Assembly: GCA_947466075.1 (NCBI GenBank) | Contig: CANIBP010000057.1 | Coordinates: 1 to 41,527 of the forward strand | DNA length: 41,527 nucleotides | Direction of reading: 5' to 3' | DNA from: Verrucomicrobiaceae bacterium | GTDB taxonomy: Bacteria > Verrucomicrobiota > Verrucomicrobiia > Verrucomicrobiales > Verrucomicrobiaceae | Shown here: positions 25,035-33,103 of the stretch, piece after piece | How positions within the stretch are numbered: the first letter of the stretch is position 1 | How the letters are laid out: every line of letters begins with the position of its first letter | Translations under genes and position numbers: made by a program | The notes under the pieces: model-generated | Told to the model about the DNA's origin: nothing | The model's database searches: none | What the model saw: only the letters and a program-made list of their open reading frames with translations

Positions 25035-26182
25035 TCCAGAAATACCCCTGCCATGATTGCCAGAGCGAAGACGTCATCGTCTTCGAAGAATACGAGCGTC
25101 TCACCCGTGTGACCTCCGACTGCAAGCCCTGGCCGGCTGGTGGTTCCCTCCAGCTCTGCCGTTCCTGTGGACTACTACAATCCGGAGTGAATCCCTTCTG
25201 GATCGACGAGATCACCCGCATCTATGCGGAGTATGACTGCCACTATCAATCCGGTGGTGTGGATCAGGCGGTTTACGATCCGAAGAGCGGCCAGCCCATC
25301 AAACGCTCCGACAAGCTGCTGGGCACGCTGGTCGAACGCAAGCTTCTGCCGCCATCCCGCCGACTGGTGGATGTGGGCTGTGGCAGCGGTGCCTTCCTCG
25401 CCGCCTGCGGTCAGCATTTGCCGGGCTGGGAACTCGTCGGCCTGGAGCAGGCGGCCAAGTACGAGGAGAAAATCCGCTCCTTACCTGGTGTGGTGGACTT
25501 TCAGCCGGTCTCTCTGGACAAGCTGACGGGTGAATACGCCCTCATGACGATGATCCATGTGCTTGAGCACATCCCAGCCCCGGCCAAAAACCTCGCCACA
25601 CTCAGCCGCCAGCTCGTTGAGGACGGTGTTTTCTTCATCCAGGTGCCATCCTATGAGGAGAATCCTTTCGAACTTGTCGTGGCGGATCACTCCGCGCACT
25701 TTTCCGGCAGGCAGCTCCTGCGGGTGATCCGTGCCGCAGGCAGCCATGCCACGCATGAGGAACTGGGCTGGCTGCCGAAGGAACTCAGCCTTGTGGCTGC
25801 CAAGTGTGGCACGCCCGAGCGTGAAAAGCCCTCCGAGGCGGAAATCGAAGAAACGGCCGCTTTTGTCCGCCAACGCCTGCAATGGCTGGAAATGGTCTCC
25901 ACCGAGGCTCGGACGCTCATGGCGAAGAAACCGTTTGCCGTCTTTGGCACCTCAATCGCCGCCAATTGGCTGCTCGGCGTCATCGGTGCTGATGCGGTGG
26001 ATTTCTTTGTGGATGAAGATCCGGGGCGCAAAGGCCTGAAGCACTGTGGAAAGCCGATCATTAGGCCTGACCAGATCCCCGATGGAGCGACGGTCTTTGT
26101 CCCGCTGGCACCAGCCGTGGCGGCATCTGTGCACGCACGGCTTTCCAACTCGCGTTTTTCCCTGGTCGTGCCCGGATTGTGA
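25031..26182 (+). CDS. NovU-type C-methyltransferase, second active-looking copy
   Basis: A 383-residue protein with zinc-type Cys7, Cys10, Cys43 and Cys46, SAM motif LVDVGCGSGAF (112-122), the motif IV region MIHVLEHIPAPAKNL and a C-terminal Methyltransf_14-like domain (FAVFGTSIAANWLLGVIG, DFFVDEDPGRKG). It is a paralogue of the two genes 1.4 to 3.9 kb upstream. Unlike the first copy, the HEHFSYH active-site segment is replaced by VADHSAHFS, so the substrate or position may differ. The start is GTG in a GTGA overlap with the reductase stop. Confidence 0.82.
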   Translation: MIQKYPCHDCQSEDVIVFEEYERLTRVTSDCKPWPAGGSLQLCRSCGLLQSGVNPFWIDEITRIYAEYDCHYQSGGVDQAVYDPKSGQPIKRSDKLLGTLVERKLLPPSRRLVDVGCGSGAFLAACGQHLPGWELVGLEQAAKYEEKIRSLPGVVDFQPVSLDKLTGEYALMTMIHVLEHIPAPAKNLATLSRQLVEDGVFFIQVPSYEENPFELVVADHSAHFSGRQLLRVIRAAGSHATHEELGWLPKELSLVAAKCGTPEREKPSEAEIEETAAFVRQRLQWLEMVSTEARTLMAKKPFAVFGTSIAANWLLGVIGADAVDFFVDEDPGRKGLKHCGKPIIRPDQIPDGATVFVPLAPAVAASVHARLSNSRFSLVVPGL

Positions 26183-26190
26183 TCTGATCC

Positions 26191-26769
26191 ATGACGGGAG
26201 CCCCTCCATCGCCCACCAGCCCGCAGATCGGGCCGAGCCGTGTCGTGTACGAAAACAAGTACCAAACGGTGACGGCCGTGCGGGTGAATTTTGGAAGCTT
26301 TGAGAAGGAAATCTTCGTCAATGACCACGGCATCCGCGCTGGTGTGCTTTTTGTGCGTGGGAACGAGGTGCTCATGGTGAGTCAGTACCGTCTGCTGCCG
26401 CGTGACATGGCCTGGGAGATCCCCGGAGGCCGCATTGATGCCCACGAGGTGCCGGAGACAGGTGCGATGCGGGAGGCGTTGGAGGAAACCGGGCATCGTG
26501 GACGCGTGCTGCATCCGCTGGTGTTTTTCATCCCGGGTCTGGATACCTGTGACAATCCCACGCACGTCTTCTGGTGTGATGATTTTGAGGTTGCCACGAC
26601 TGGCGAATCTCACGGGGACCCGCACGAGATCGAAGGGCAGGCCTGGCTGCCATTCCAAGAGTGCCTCGACATGGTATTCACCCGCAGAATCATGGACAGT
26701 ATGACGATTACAGCCTTACTCGCCTGGCAAGCCATGCAAACACGTCGAAGCACCATTTCAATCGCATGA
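26191..26769 (+). CDS. Nudix hydrolase, ADP-sugar pyrophosphatase-like
   Basis: A 192-residue Nudix protein. The Nudix box runs from about residue 80 to 102 (GRIDAHEVPETGAMREALEE then TGH), matching G-x5-E-x7-R-E-x2-E-E-x-G except for the last hydrophobic position. The upstream segment YRLLPRDMAWEIPGG is typical of the NudF/ADP-ribose pyrophosphatase group, which cleaves nucleotide-sugar pyrophosphates. It could clear misformed nucleotide sugars or regulate the pool made by this operon. Its stop overlaps the start of the kinase fusion (ATGA at 26766). Confidence 0.87.
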   Translation: MTGAPPSPTSPQIGPSRVVYENKYQTVTAVRVNFGSFEKEIFVNDHGIRAGVLFVRGNEVLMVSQYRLLPRDMAWEIPGGRIDAHEVPETGAMREALEETGHRGRVLHPLVFFIPGLDTCDNPTHVFWCDDFEVATTGESHGDPHEIEGQAWLPFQECLDMVFTRRIMDSMTITALLAWQAMQTRRSTISIA

Positions 26770-28247
26770 GTCCTGAAGAAATCACTAATGCCATTAAACT
26801 CCAGACCTTAGCAGGCTGCACGGTCGTGTTTGTGCATGGAAATTTCAATATCCTGCACCCAGGACATCTGCGTTTGCTCCAGTTTGCCCGTGAATGCGGT
26901 GATTTTTTGGTCGTTGGCGTGAACACCAACCGCATGGCGGCTGGCGCGGCTATTCTTGATGAAACTCACCGCCTGGAGTCTGTTAAGGCGAACAACTGGG
27001 TTGGGCATGCTTTTTTGCTCGATGTGCCAGCAGAAAACTTCATCGCAGTCTTGAAACCGGACGTGGTCGTTAAAGGAAAGGAGCATGAGAACCAGCGCAA
27101 TCCAGAGGTTGATGCTCTCGCCACCTATGGCGGCACCTTGCAATTTGGATCTGGAGACACCGTGTTCTCTTCGGCGGCACTACTTCGGCAAGAGTTGTCT
27201 CATCAGGCGGATGAACCTCTCTTGGAATTGCCGCATGATTACCTGGCAAGACATGGTTTCACGCTCGGCTCCTTGGAAAACATCATGCAAAATGCCGGCA
27301 AGGTGCGCATTGGAGTCATCGGCGATGTCATCATCGACGAATATGTCACCTGCAATCCTCTGGGCATGTCCCAGGAAGACCCGACGATCGTTGTTGCCCC
27401 GGTAGGATCAGACCGCTTTCTCGGTGGGGCAGCCATCGTGGCGGCTCATTGTGCAGGCCTCGGAGCACAGGTAAGTTACTTCTCCGTGACTGGAGAAGAT
27501 GCACTTAATGAGTTCATCCACAAGAAGCTGGTGGAGTATCACGTGTCCGGACACCTGATCATTGACGATACTCGTCCGACCACGCTGAAGCAGAGGTTCC
27601 GCGCCTCTGGAAAAACAATGCTACGAGTGAATCACCTGCGGCAACATGGCATCCGCCGTGACCTCCAAGAGCAGTTAATGGAGCGTCTCATGCCTGTTCT
27701 TGATGAACTGGACGTGCTTGTTTTCTCTGACTTTAACTATGGTTGCCTGCCTCAAGCTATGGTGGACGAGATAACCACGGAAGCACGCAAGCGTGGCGTC
27801 ATCCTAATGGCGGACAGTCAGTGTTCTTCCCAGATCGGAGATGTGTCACGGTTCAAAGATGTCGATCTTTTAACCCCGACAGAAATGGAAGCTCGGGTCA
27901 GCACTCGGAATCATGAAGACGGCCTGGTCATCCTGGCGGAAAAAGTGCGTCAACAGGCCCGGGCAAAACAGGTGCTCTTGAAACTTGGCGCTGAAGGCAT
28001 GCTCATTCACGCAGCTGATGAATCACAGATCTGGCAGACGGATCAGTTGCCTAGTTTTAACCGGATGGCGAAAGACACGGCAGGTGCTGGTGACTCACTG
28101 CTCGCTGCGACTGCCCTGACGATTGCTCTAGGCGGGGACATCTGGCAGGCCGCCTTCCTGGGCTCACTCGCCGCAGCCTGCCAAGTCTCCCGGCTCGGAA
28201 ACATTCCTCTTACCTCCTCCGAAATTATGAAGGAGCTATCCCGATGA
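26766..28247 (+). CDS. Nucleotidyltransferase-PfkB kinase fusion, HldE-like with reversed domain order
   Basis: A 493-residue bifunctional protein. The N-terminal part (about 1-145) is a cytidylyltransferase-fold domain with HGNFNILHPGHLRLL (HxGH at 31-34) and a C-terminal FSSAALLRQEL matching the usual S-T/S-x-L-R motif. After a linker, a PfkB kinase domain follows (about 180-490) with VIGDVIIDEY, FLGGAAIVAAHCAGLGA and DTAGAGDSLLA with the catalytic Asp. E. coli HldE carries kinase first and adenylyltransferase second; here the order is swapped. HldE makes ADP-heptose from heptose 7-phosphate with a phosphatase step between. The frame is open upstream to 26661, but the ATG in the ATGA overlap is preferred. 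Confidence 0.87.
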   Translation: MSPEEITNAIKLQTLAGCTVVFVHGNFNILHPGHLRLLQFARECGDFLVVGVNTNRMAAGAAILDETHRLESVKANNWVGHAFLLDVPAENFIAVLKPDVVVKGKEHENQRNPEVDALATYGGTLQFGSGDTVFSSAALLRQELSHQADEPLLELPHDYLARHGFTLGSLENIMQNAGKVRIGVIGDVIIDEYVTCNPLGMSQEDPTIVVAPVGSDRFLGGAAIVAAHCAGLGAQVSYFSVTGEDALNEFIHKKLVEYHVSGHLIIDDTRPTTLKQRFRASGKTMLRVNHLRQHGIRRDLQEQLMERLMPVLDELDVLVFSDFNYGCLPQAMVDEITTEARKRGVILMADSQCSSQIGDVSRFKDVDLLTPTEMEARVSTRNHEDGLVILAEKVRQQARAKQVLLKLGAEGMLIHAADESQIWQTDQLPSFNRMAKDTAGAGDSLLAATALTIALGGDIWQAAFLGSLAAACQVSRLGNIPLTSSEIMKELSR

Positions 28248-28957
28248 ACGCACTTCTTCTTGCTGCCGGCTTTGGTACGCGTCTCCGACCACTTACTGAT
28301 CACACGCCGAAATGTCTCGTGGAGGTCAATGGCCGCCCCCTTCTAGACTACTGGCTGCAAGACCTTCACGCGGCTGGCGTGATTGAGTTTGTCATCAACA
28401 CTCACCATTTGGCGGAGACGGTCAGAAGCTATGTGACGCAGCATGCCTTGGCTCCATCAATTACGTTGGTCCATGAAGATCATATTCTGGGAACGGCCGG
28501 GACTCTTCTTGCCAACGCCGATTTTCTCAAGCGAGGAACAACCTTAGTAGCTCACGCCGATAATCTGTGCTTCTGCCCGTGGGTCGAGTTTTTTCGATCA
28601 CACCAAGACAGGCCGACCAATACATGGATGACCATGATGACCTTCCGATCTGCGATCCCTAGAGAGTGTGGTATTGTTGAGATCGATAAGAAAGGGATTG
28701 TTCAAGGTTTTCATGAAAAGGTGGCTAATCCTCCAGGCAATCTCGCCAACGCAGCGGTTTATCTGATTGAGCCTGAAATGACTGAAATGATTCTACAGAT
28801 GGGGGACGGCGTCAATGATCTGAGCACTCAAGTTCTCCCATGTTTGCTTGGTAAGATATTTACTTGGGAGAACCATCAAACCTTGATTGACATCGGAAGC
28901 CCTGAGCGCCTCGCGCTCGCCCAAAATATATGCCAATCACAGCAGACAGAAAAATGA
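28244..28957 (+). CDS. Sugar-1-phosphate nucleotidyltransferase, HddC/RmlA-like
   Basis: A 237-residue nucleotidyltransferase with the N-terminal NTP-binding signature LAAGFGTRLRPLTDHTPKCL (residues 6-25), which includes GxGxRLxPLT and the Pro-Lys of the group. LGTAGTLLANADFL and VAHADN follow, the latter giving the metal-binding Asp. The length suits short guanylyl/uridylyltransferases such as D-glycero-D-manno-heptose 1-phosphate guanylyltransferase (HddC), but RmlA/GlmU-like specificity cannot be excluded. It overlaps both neighbours by four bases, so it is part of the same coupled unit as the kinase fusion. A possible Shine-Dalgarno (GGAG) precedes it. Confidence 0.87.
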   Translation: MNALLLAAGFGTRLRPLTDHTPKCLVEVNGRPLLDYWLQDLHAAGVIEFVINTHHLAETVRSYVTQHALAPSITLVHEDHILGTAGTLLANADFLKRGTTLVAHADNLCFCPWVEFFRSHQDRPTNTWMTMMTFRSAIPRECGIVEIDKKGIVQGFHEKVANPPGNLANAAVYLIEPEMTEMILQMGDGVNDLSTQVLPCLLGKIFTWENHQTLIDIGSPERLALAQNICQSQQTEK

Positions 28958-29982
28958 GCGACATACCTGTCCATTCACGCAGATCCTTAACGGTCATCAT
29001 ACCAAACTACAACCATGCGCACTTTATTGTCCGGTGTCTAAACTCCATTCTCTCCCAATCGCGTCTCCCTGATGAAGTGCTGATTTGTGACGATGCTTCC
29101 ACTGACGAAAGTTTGGAAGTGCTCGACGAAATCACTCGGGATCACCAAATCGTCCGAGTGATTCGGAATGAATGTAACCTCGGCGTGGACCAAACCCTTC
29201 AACGTCTACTCAAAGAGGCATCTAGTGAGCTGGTTCTGGGATGTGCAGCAGATGATGAAATTGCCCCTGAGTTTATTCGCTACTGCATGGAAGAGGCCGA
29301 AGCGTTTTCTTCATTTGGGATGTATATGGGTTATACGGTTGTAAGGTATGGTGACCGAACCACGGGTGAGCAAAAGGAAAAACTGCTTGCTCCAAATATA
29401 AACCTTAGACTAACGCCGGACGAATTTTCTCAAGTTCCGCATGAAATACGTCCATGGTTGACCAATATCATTTCGATATCTTCGATCATTAAACGTCAAT
29501 ATTGGATTGAGGTGCTGGGGTATTGCGGCAGATTTGGTCCCCAGGCAGATGTTTGTTATAGGGCACTCATTGCAGCCAAACACGGTCTCTCGATTATCGA
29601 TAGGCCGGGAGCGATTGTTTATCAACGGAGAGGCAGTTATTCAGCGCAAAACGACAGTATGGCTTTTCATACTCGGACTGCAGAAAACTATCTGGAACTG
29701 GGGCGATTTATCAGGAGTCCTGAAGTGCGAGAGTATTTTCCTAAGAAACTGCGCGAGGAACTCACAAAGTCATGGCTTAGCGAAGCCGAAGCAATTATTT
29801 GCAAAAAGATACAAAGGCAAATGAACCAGACCGGTCAGGACTATATTTTTTGTTTTAAGAAACAAATGATCACAGGCTCTTTTATTGCGAGAATTCTTGC
29901 GAAGATCCACAGTTTATCGGGGGCGCTTAGTCTCTTCTGGATTCGGTATCAAATGCGCAAGTTGAAACGTTGCTTCGATTAG
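28954..29982 (+). CDS. Family 2 glycosyltransferase
   Basis: A 342-residue GT-A fold enzyme. The N-terminal stretch LTVIIPNYNHAHFIVRCLNSI, DDASTDES and VIRNECNLGVD are GT2 landmarks, and GCAADDEI supplies the metal-binding acidic residues in place of the canonical DxD. The C-terminal 90 residues are basic and may associate with the membrane (GSFIARILAKIHSLSGALSL). It would add one sugar to the lipid-linked chain. The ATG at 28954 overlaps the previous stop as ATGA; an upstream in-frame ATG at 28930 is less likely. The gene is visibly more A+T-rich than those before it. Confidence 0.87.
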   Translation: MSDIPVHSRRSLTVIIPNYNHAHFIVRCLNSILSQSRLPDEVLICDDASTDESLEVLDEITRDHQIVRVIRNECNLGVDQTLQRLLKEASSELVLGCAADDEIAPEFIRYCMEEAEAFSSFGMYMGYTVVRYGDRTTGEQKEKLLAPNINLRLTPDEFSQVPHEIRPWLTNIISISSIIKRQYWIEVLGYCGRFGPQADVCYRALIAAKHGLSIIDRPGAIVYQRRGSYSAQNDSMAFHTRTAENYLELGRFIRSPEVREYFPKKLREELTKSWLSEAEAIICKKIQRQMNQTGQDYIFCFKKQMITGSFIARILAKIHSLSGALSLFWIRYQMRKLKRCFD

Positions 29983-30058
29983 CCTTGGGATTAATTCGGC
30001 AACTACGGCGCTGAATTCCGAGTTAAATGTAGCAGTCAATTTGATCTAAAGTGACGTC

Positions 30059-31237
30059 TTGAAATTTAGAATTATCGAATCTGCCAGAAGATGGCTTCTG
30101 TCGCCACCAAAGAATCTTTGTTTTTCCAAGCCTTACCAATCAAATATAAAGGATTTAGGATACTCCACTTTTGGAGATCAAGGATTCCCCCCTTTGGAGG
30201 TAGCATGGAAAGGAAGTGATATTCCCACCTGTTGCGAACTTCTAGCGGCGCAAATCTTTGCGAGCGGAATTTCCCCAATTGCGCCTTACGTTGTCGAAAT
30301 TCTGAACGGGCATGTCTATTTTCATCAGGCCACTGTCACCGATAGTAACAAAAATATTCTTTTGGATGTTTCTGATGCGATGGTGCCAGAGCAAAATCGT
30401 TGGAATACGGCGCAACACAGTATTTCAAATAAGCCATACCTGCCGTTTGCAAGAAAATGGCGTGGTGAACTGGTTGTAGTCTCCAGCCCATTTGCCAATA
30501 ACTATTACCACTGGCTCTTTGATACGTTGCCAAGACTTAAATCTGAAGTGTGCGGAACTAGCTCACGTTTGTATCTGCATCAGTATCGAAACTTCCAAAA
30601 GGATTCGTTGAGCTTGCTTGAGATTCCAGAGCAACGAATTGTGAGGGCCGAGGTCAATCGCCACTTGAAGGCAGACGTATTGTTCGTTCCCTCTCTGCCC
30701 CAGCCACCGTTGCCTGCTCCGCCGTCGGTATGGAGGCCGCCGTTTGCTTCACGAAATAGTTGCGATTTTTTGCGGGCTGAACTGCTTCCTCGCGCCCTTC
30801 ATGCAGAAGCAGCGTTAGGCAAAGGTAGAAAACCGCGAAGAATTTACATTCAGCGCAAAGGAGCCAGATCTATATCCAATGAATCGGATCTGTTGTCCTT
30901 GCTGTCTCCGCTAGGATTCGAGCCCGTCCGGTTAGAGCAGTTAAATCTGCAACAACAGATATCCCTGTTTTCTCAGGCAGAGGCAGTGATTGGAGTTCAT
31001 GGTGCTGGACTTTCGAATGTCGTGTTTTGTCAGCCTGAGTCCCAGATAATTGAGCTCTTACCCACAGCCTGGGCGCTGCCCTATTATAAGAGTATCTGCA
31101 AATACGTAGGTCTTCGTTACGAGTCTCTGAGTGTTGAGTCTTTAGTCCAGGATTGCATCTTTAAAGATATTGAGGCTCCCGTTGTGGTGAACTTGGACCT
31201 GTTGGAAGAACTGCTTGATAAAACCGGACTAGGTTGA
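30059..31237 (+). CDS. Family 61 (DUF563) glycosyltransferase
   Basis: A 392-residue protein with the GT61 landmarks: FANNYYHWLFDTLPRL (residues about 145-160), RRIYIQRKGARSISNESDLL, and the C-terminal donor-site region EAVIGVHGAGLSNVVF followed by QIIELLP. GT61 enzymes transfer xylose, GlcNAc and other sugars in eukaryotes; bacterial members occur in polysaccharide loci. The start is TTG, the first possible start after an in-frame stop at 30047. The 76 bases upstream hold no gene. Like its left neighbour it is A+T-rich relative to the core operon. Confidence 0.85.
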   Translation: MKFRIIESARRWLLSPPKNLCFSKPYQSNIKDLGYSTFGDQGFPPLEVAWKGSDIPTCCELLAAQIFASGISPIAPYVVEILNGHVYFHQATVTDSNKNILLDVSDAMVPEQNRWNTAQHSISNKPYLPFARKWRGELVVVSSPFANNYYHWLFDTLPRLKSEVCGTSSRLYLHQYRNFQKDSLSLLEIPEQRIVRAEVNRHLKADVLFVPSLPQPPLPAPPSVWRPPFASRNSCDFLRAELLPRALHAEAALGKGRKPRRIYIQRKGARSISNESDLLSLLSPLGFEPVRLEQLNLQQQISLFSQAEAVIGVHGAGLSNVVFCQPESQIIELLPTAWALPYYKSICKYVGLRYESLSVESLVQDCIFKDIEAPVVVNLDLLEELLDKTGLG

Positions 31238-31312
31238 GCTTCGTTTAAACTCGCTTTTTTGATACTCATCAAATAGGCGTCGTCTAGCTTGGAATATCGC
31301 CCGAACACTTCT

Positions 31313-32110
31313 ATGATCTTTAACCAACTCCAACGCATTCTTCCCGCAAGACGACTTTATGCGGTCAATCGTTTCCTATTCCGTTACGCTCTTCGTGGTT
31401 TGGGTTTTAACAATTGGAGAAATCTCGAAGAATCAGGGGAGGCTTGGGTGGTTCGGCACGTTTTGCCAAAACTGTCCATCGGGACAGCCCCCATTTTCTT
31501 GGATGTGGGGGCGAATTCTGGTGACTACTCTACGATGCTGCTGGCCAGATTCCCACAAGCAGCCATTCATGCTTTCGAACCCCATCCACGGACTTTCGAA
31601 ACTTTAAAGCAAAACATGAAGCCTAACGTCAAGTGCCACCCAGTGGCGCTTGGTAGCGAGAACGGTGTGTTCAATCTCTACGATCGGGGTGGGGACGATG
31701 GCGGAATTCGGGCCTCTCTGGCCAAGGAAGCCCTTGAGACGGTGCAGTCGAAACCGCTGACGGCGTATGAAGTCACCGTTTCAACCCTGGATGAGTTTCT
31801 ACAGGAACAAAACATTCAGCATGTCGATTTTATCAAGATCGACACGGAAGGCTTTGAGATGGATGTGCTGCAAGGGGGCAGGGGGAGTCTGGCTGCGGGA
31901 AAAGTCGGAGCCATCCAGTTCGAGTTCAATGATGTGCATTTTGCGCGCAGGCAGTTCCTGGCGGACTTCCAGTCGGTTCTGCCCGGTCACCGTCTCTACC
32001 GCATTCTCCGGGATGGTCTTGTGCCGCTGGATTTGCTGAGCGTCGCGGAACGGGAGGTGTTCACTTTTCAGAACATCCTGGCTTGGCCTTTGACCGCAGC
32101 GCCTCTTTGA
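31313..32110 (+). CDS. FkbM-family methyltransferase
   Basis: A 265-residue FkbM-type SAM methyltransferase. Motif I is IFLDVGANSGDYS, with IHAFEPHPRTFETL next, and the family signature DFIKIDTEGFEMDVLQGG is present. FkbM enzymes typically O-methylate hydroxyls, including those on glycans. The ATG at 31313 is preferred to a TTG eight codons earlier at 31289. The stop comes 14 bases before the next preferred start. It sits among glycosyltransferases, so methylation of a sugar residue in the growing chain is the likely role. Confidence 0.88.
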   Translation: MIFNQLQRILPARRLYAVNRFLFRYALRGLGFNNWRNLEESGEAWVVRHVLPKLSIGTAPIFLDVGANSGDYSTMLLARFPQAAIHAFEPHPRTFETLKQNMKPNVKCHPVALGSENGVFNLYDRGGDDGGIRASLAKEALETVQSKPLTAYEVTVSTLDEFLQEQNIQHVDFIKIDTEGFEMDVLQGGRGSLAAGKVGAIQFEFNDVHFARRQFLADFQSVLPGHRLYRILRDGLVPLDLLSVAEREVFTFQNILAWPLTAAPL

Positions 32111-32124
32111 TCTCAAACCGCCTT

Positions 32125-33084
32125 ATGGACACCTCGTCTCGCGTGCCATCGATCAGCGTCGTTATTCCAGCCTACAATCGTGAGAGATTAATTCTTCCGA
32201 CGCTTCGAAGCGTGTTGAACCAGAGACAGCAACCCATCGAGGTGATCGTGGTGGATGATGCCTCTCCCGATGGGACGGTCGAAGTGGTTAATGCCTTTGC
32301 CCGCGAGAATCCCTCTCTGCATCTCCGCTGTGTGGTGCAGTCCCGTAACCAAGGTGTAAGTGCGGCGCGCAACCGGGGCATCCGTGAAGCCTCGGGTGAG
32401 TGGGTGGCGTTTCTCGATTCGGATGACTTGTGGGAACCAAATCATCTGGAGCTCATGGTCGCTAAACTCCGCGAAGGTGATGCCGATATTGTTTTCGCGC
32501 GGGCGATGAAATTCCAAAGCGAAAGCCCCGACAAGCTTGTGAGAAACTGGGCGGATGCCTACACCAGCGCCGAGGAGATTGTCCAGGTGATGATCCGTAC
32601 CAACTATATTCTGCCATCCGCGATGATGATCAGAAGAGCCGTGTTGCTTGAACATGGGATGTTTGATGAGGATCCGCGAATGCAACATGCTGAGGACGCT
32701 GATCTTTGCTGGAGCCTGGCTGCGGCGGGTAGGCGTTTTTCTTTCGTGGATGAGTATACATGTCGTTATCGACAGCATCCGAACTCAGCCTGTGCCCAAA
32801 AGGTCAAGCTGTATCAGGCCAGTATGCAGTGCTACCAGAAGCACCGGAACAATCCCCGGTATTCGCGTTCTGACTGGAATGCTGGCTGTTCTTATTATCA
32901 GGCAAAACTCGCAAGGGCTTTGCATGAGTCTGCAACTCCTGGCGCAATGAGAGAAATGGCGGCGGCCTGGATCAAGCAGCCATTTCGGGGGCACAGAGCC
33001 GGTGCTGTGGCGCTGCTTATTCTGTCCTCTCTTTTGCCATTCATGAGACCCATAACAAATCGGTATATGAACCGGTTTATCTGA
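32125..33084 (+). CDS. Family 2 glycosyltransferase
   Basis: A 319-residue GT2 enzyme. Landmarks are ISVVIPAYNRERLILPTLRSVL, VVDDASPDGT, QGVSAARNRGIREASGEWVAFLDSDD (the DSD metal motif) and the acceptor-side HAEDADLCWSLAAAG with Glu-Asp. A C-terminal hydrophobic segment (VALLILSSLLPFM) suggests membrane contact. The ATG at 32125 is preferred to an upstream TTG at 32083 that would overlap the FkbM gene. It would extend the lipid-linked saccharide on the cytoplasmic face. Confidence 0.92.
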   Translation: MDTSSRVPSISVVIPAYNRERLILPTLRSVLNQRQQPIEVIVVDDASPDGTVEVVNAFARENPSLHLRCVVQSRNQGVSAARNRGIREASGEWVAFLDSDDLWEPNHLELMVAKLREGDADIVFARAMKFQSESPDKLVRNWADAYTSAEEIVQVMIRTNYILPSAMMIRRAVLLEHGMFDEDPRMQHAEDADLCWSLAAAGRRFSFVDEYTCRYRQHPNSACAQKVKLYQASMQCYQKHRNNPRYSRSDWNAGCSYYQAKLARALHESATPGAMREMAAAWIKQPFRGHRAGAVALLILSSLLPFMRPITNRYMNRFI

Positions 33085-33103
33085 AGAATTTGGAGTATTA
33101 TAG

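Noticed and set aside
26661..26765. Upstream extension of the nucleotidyltransferase-kinase fusion into the Nudix gene
   Set aside because: The extension overlaps the Nudix coding region by over 100 bases, while ATG at 26766 gives the ATGA coupling seen throughout the operon.
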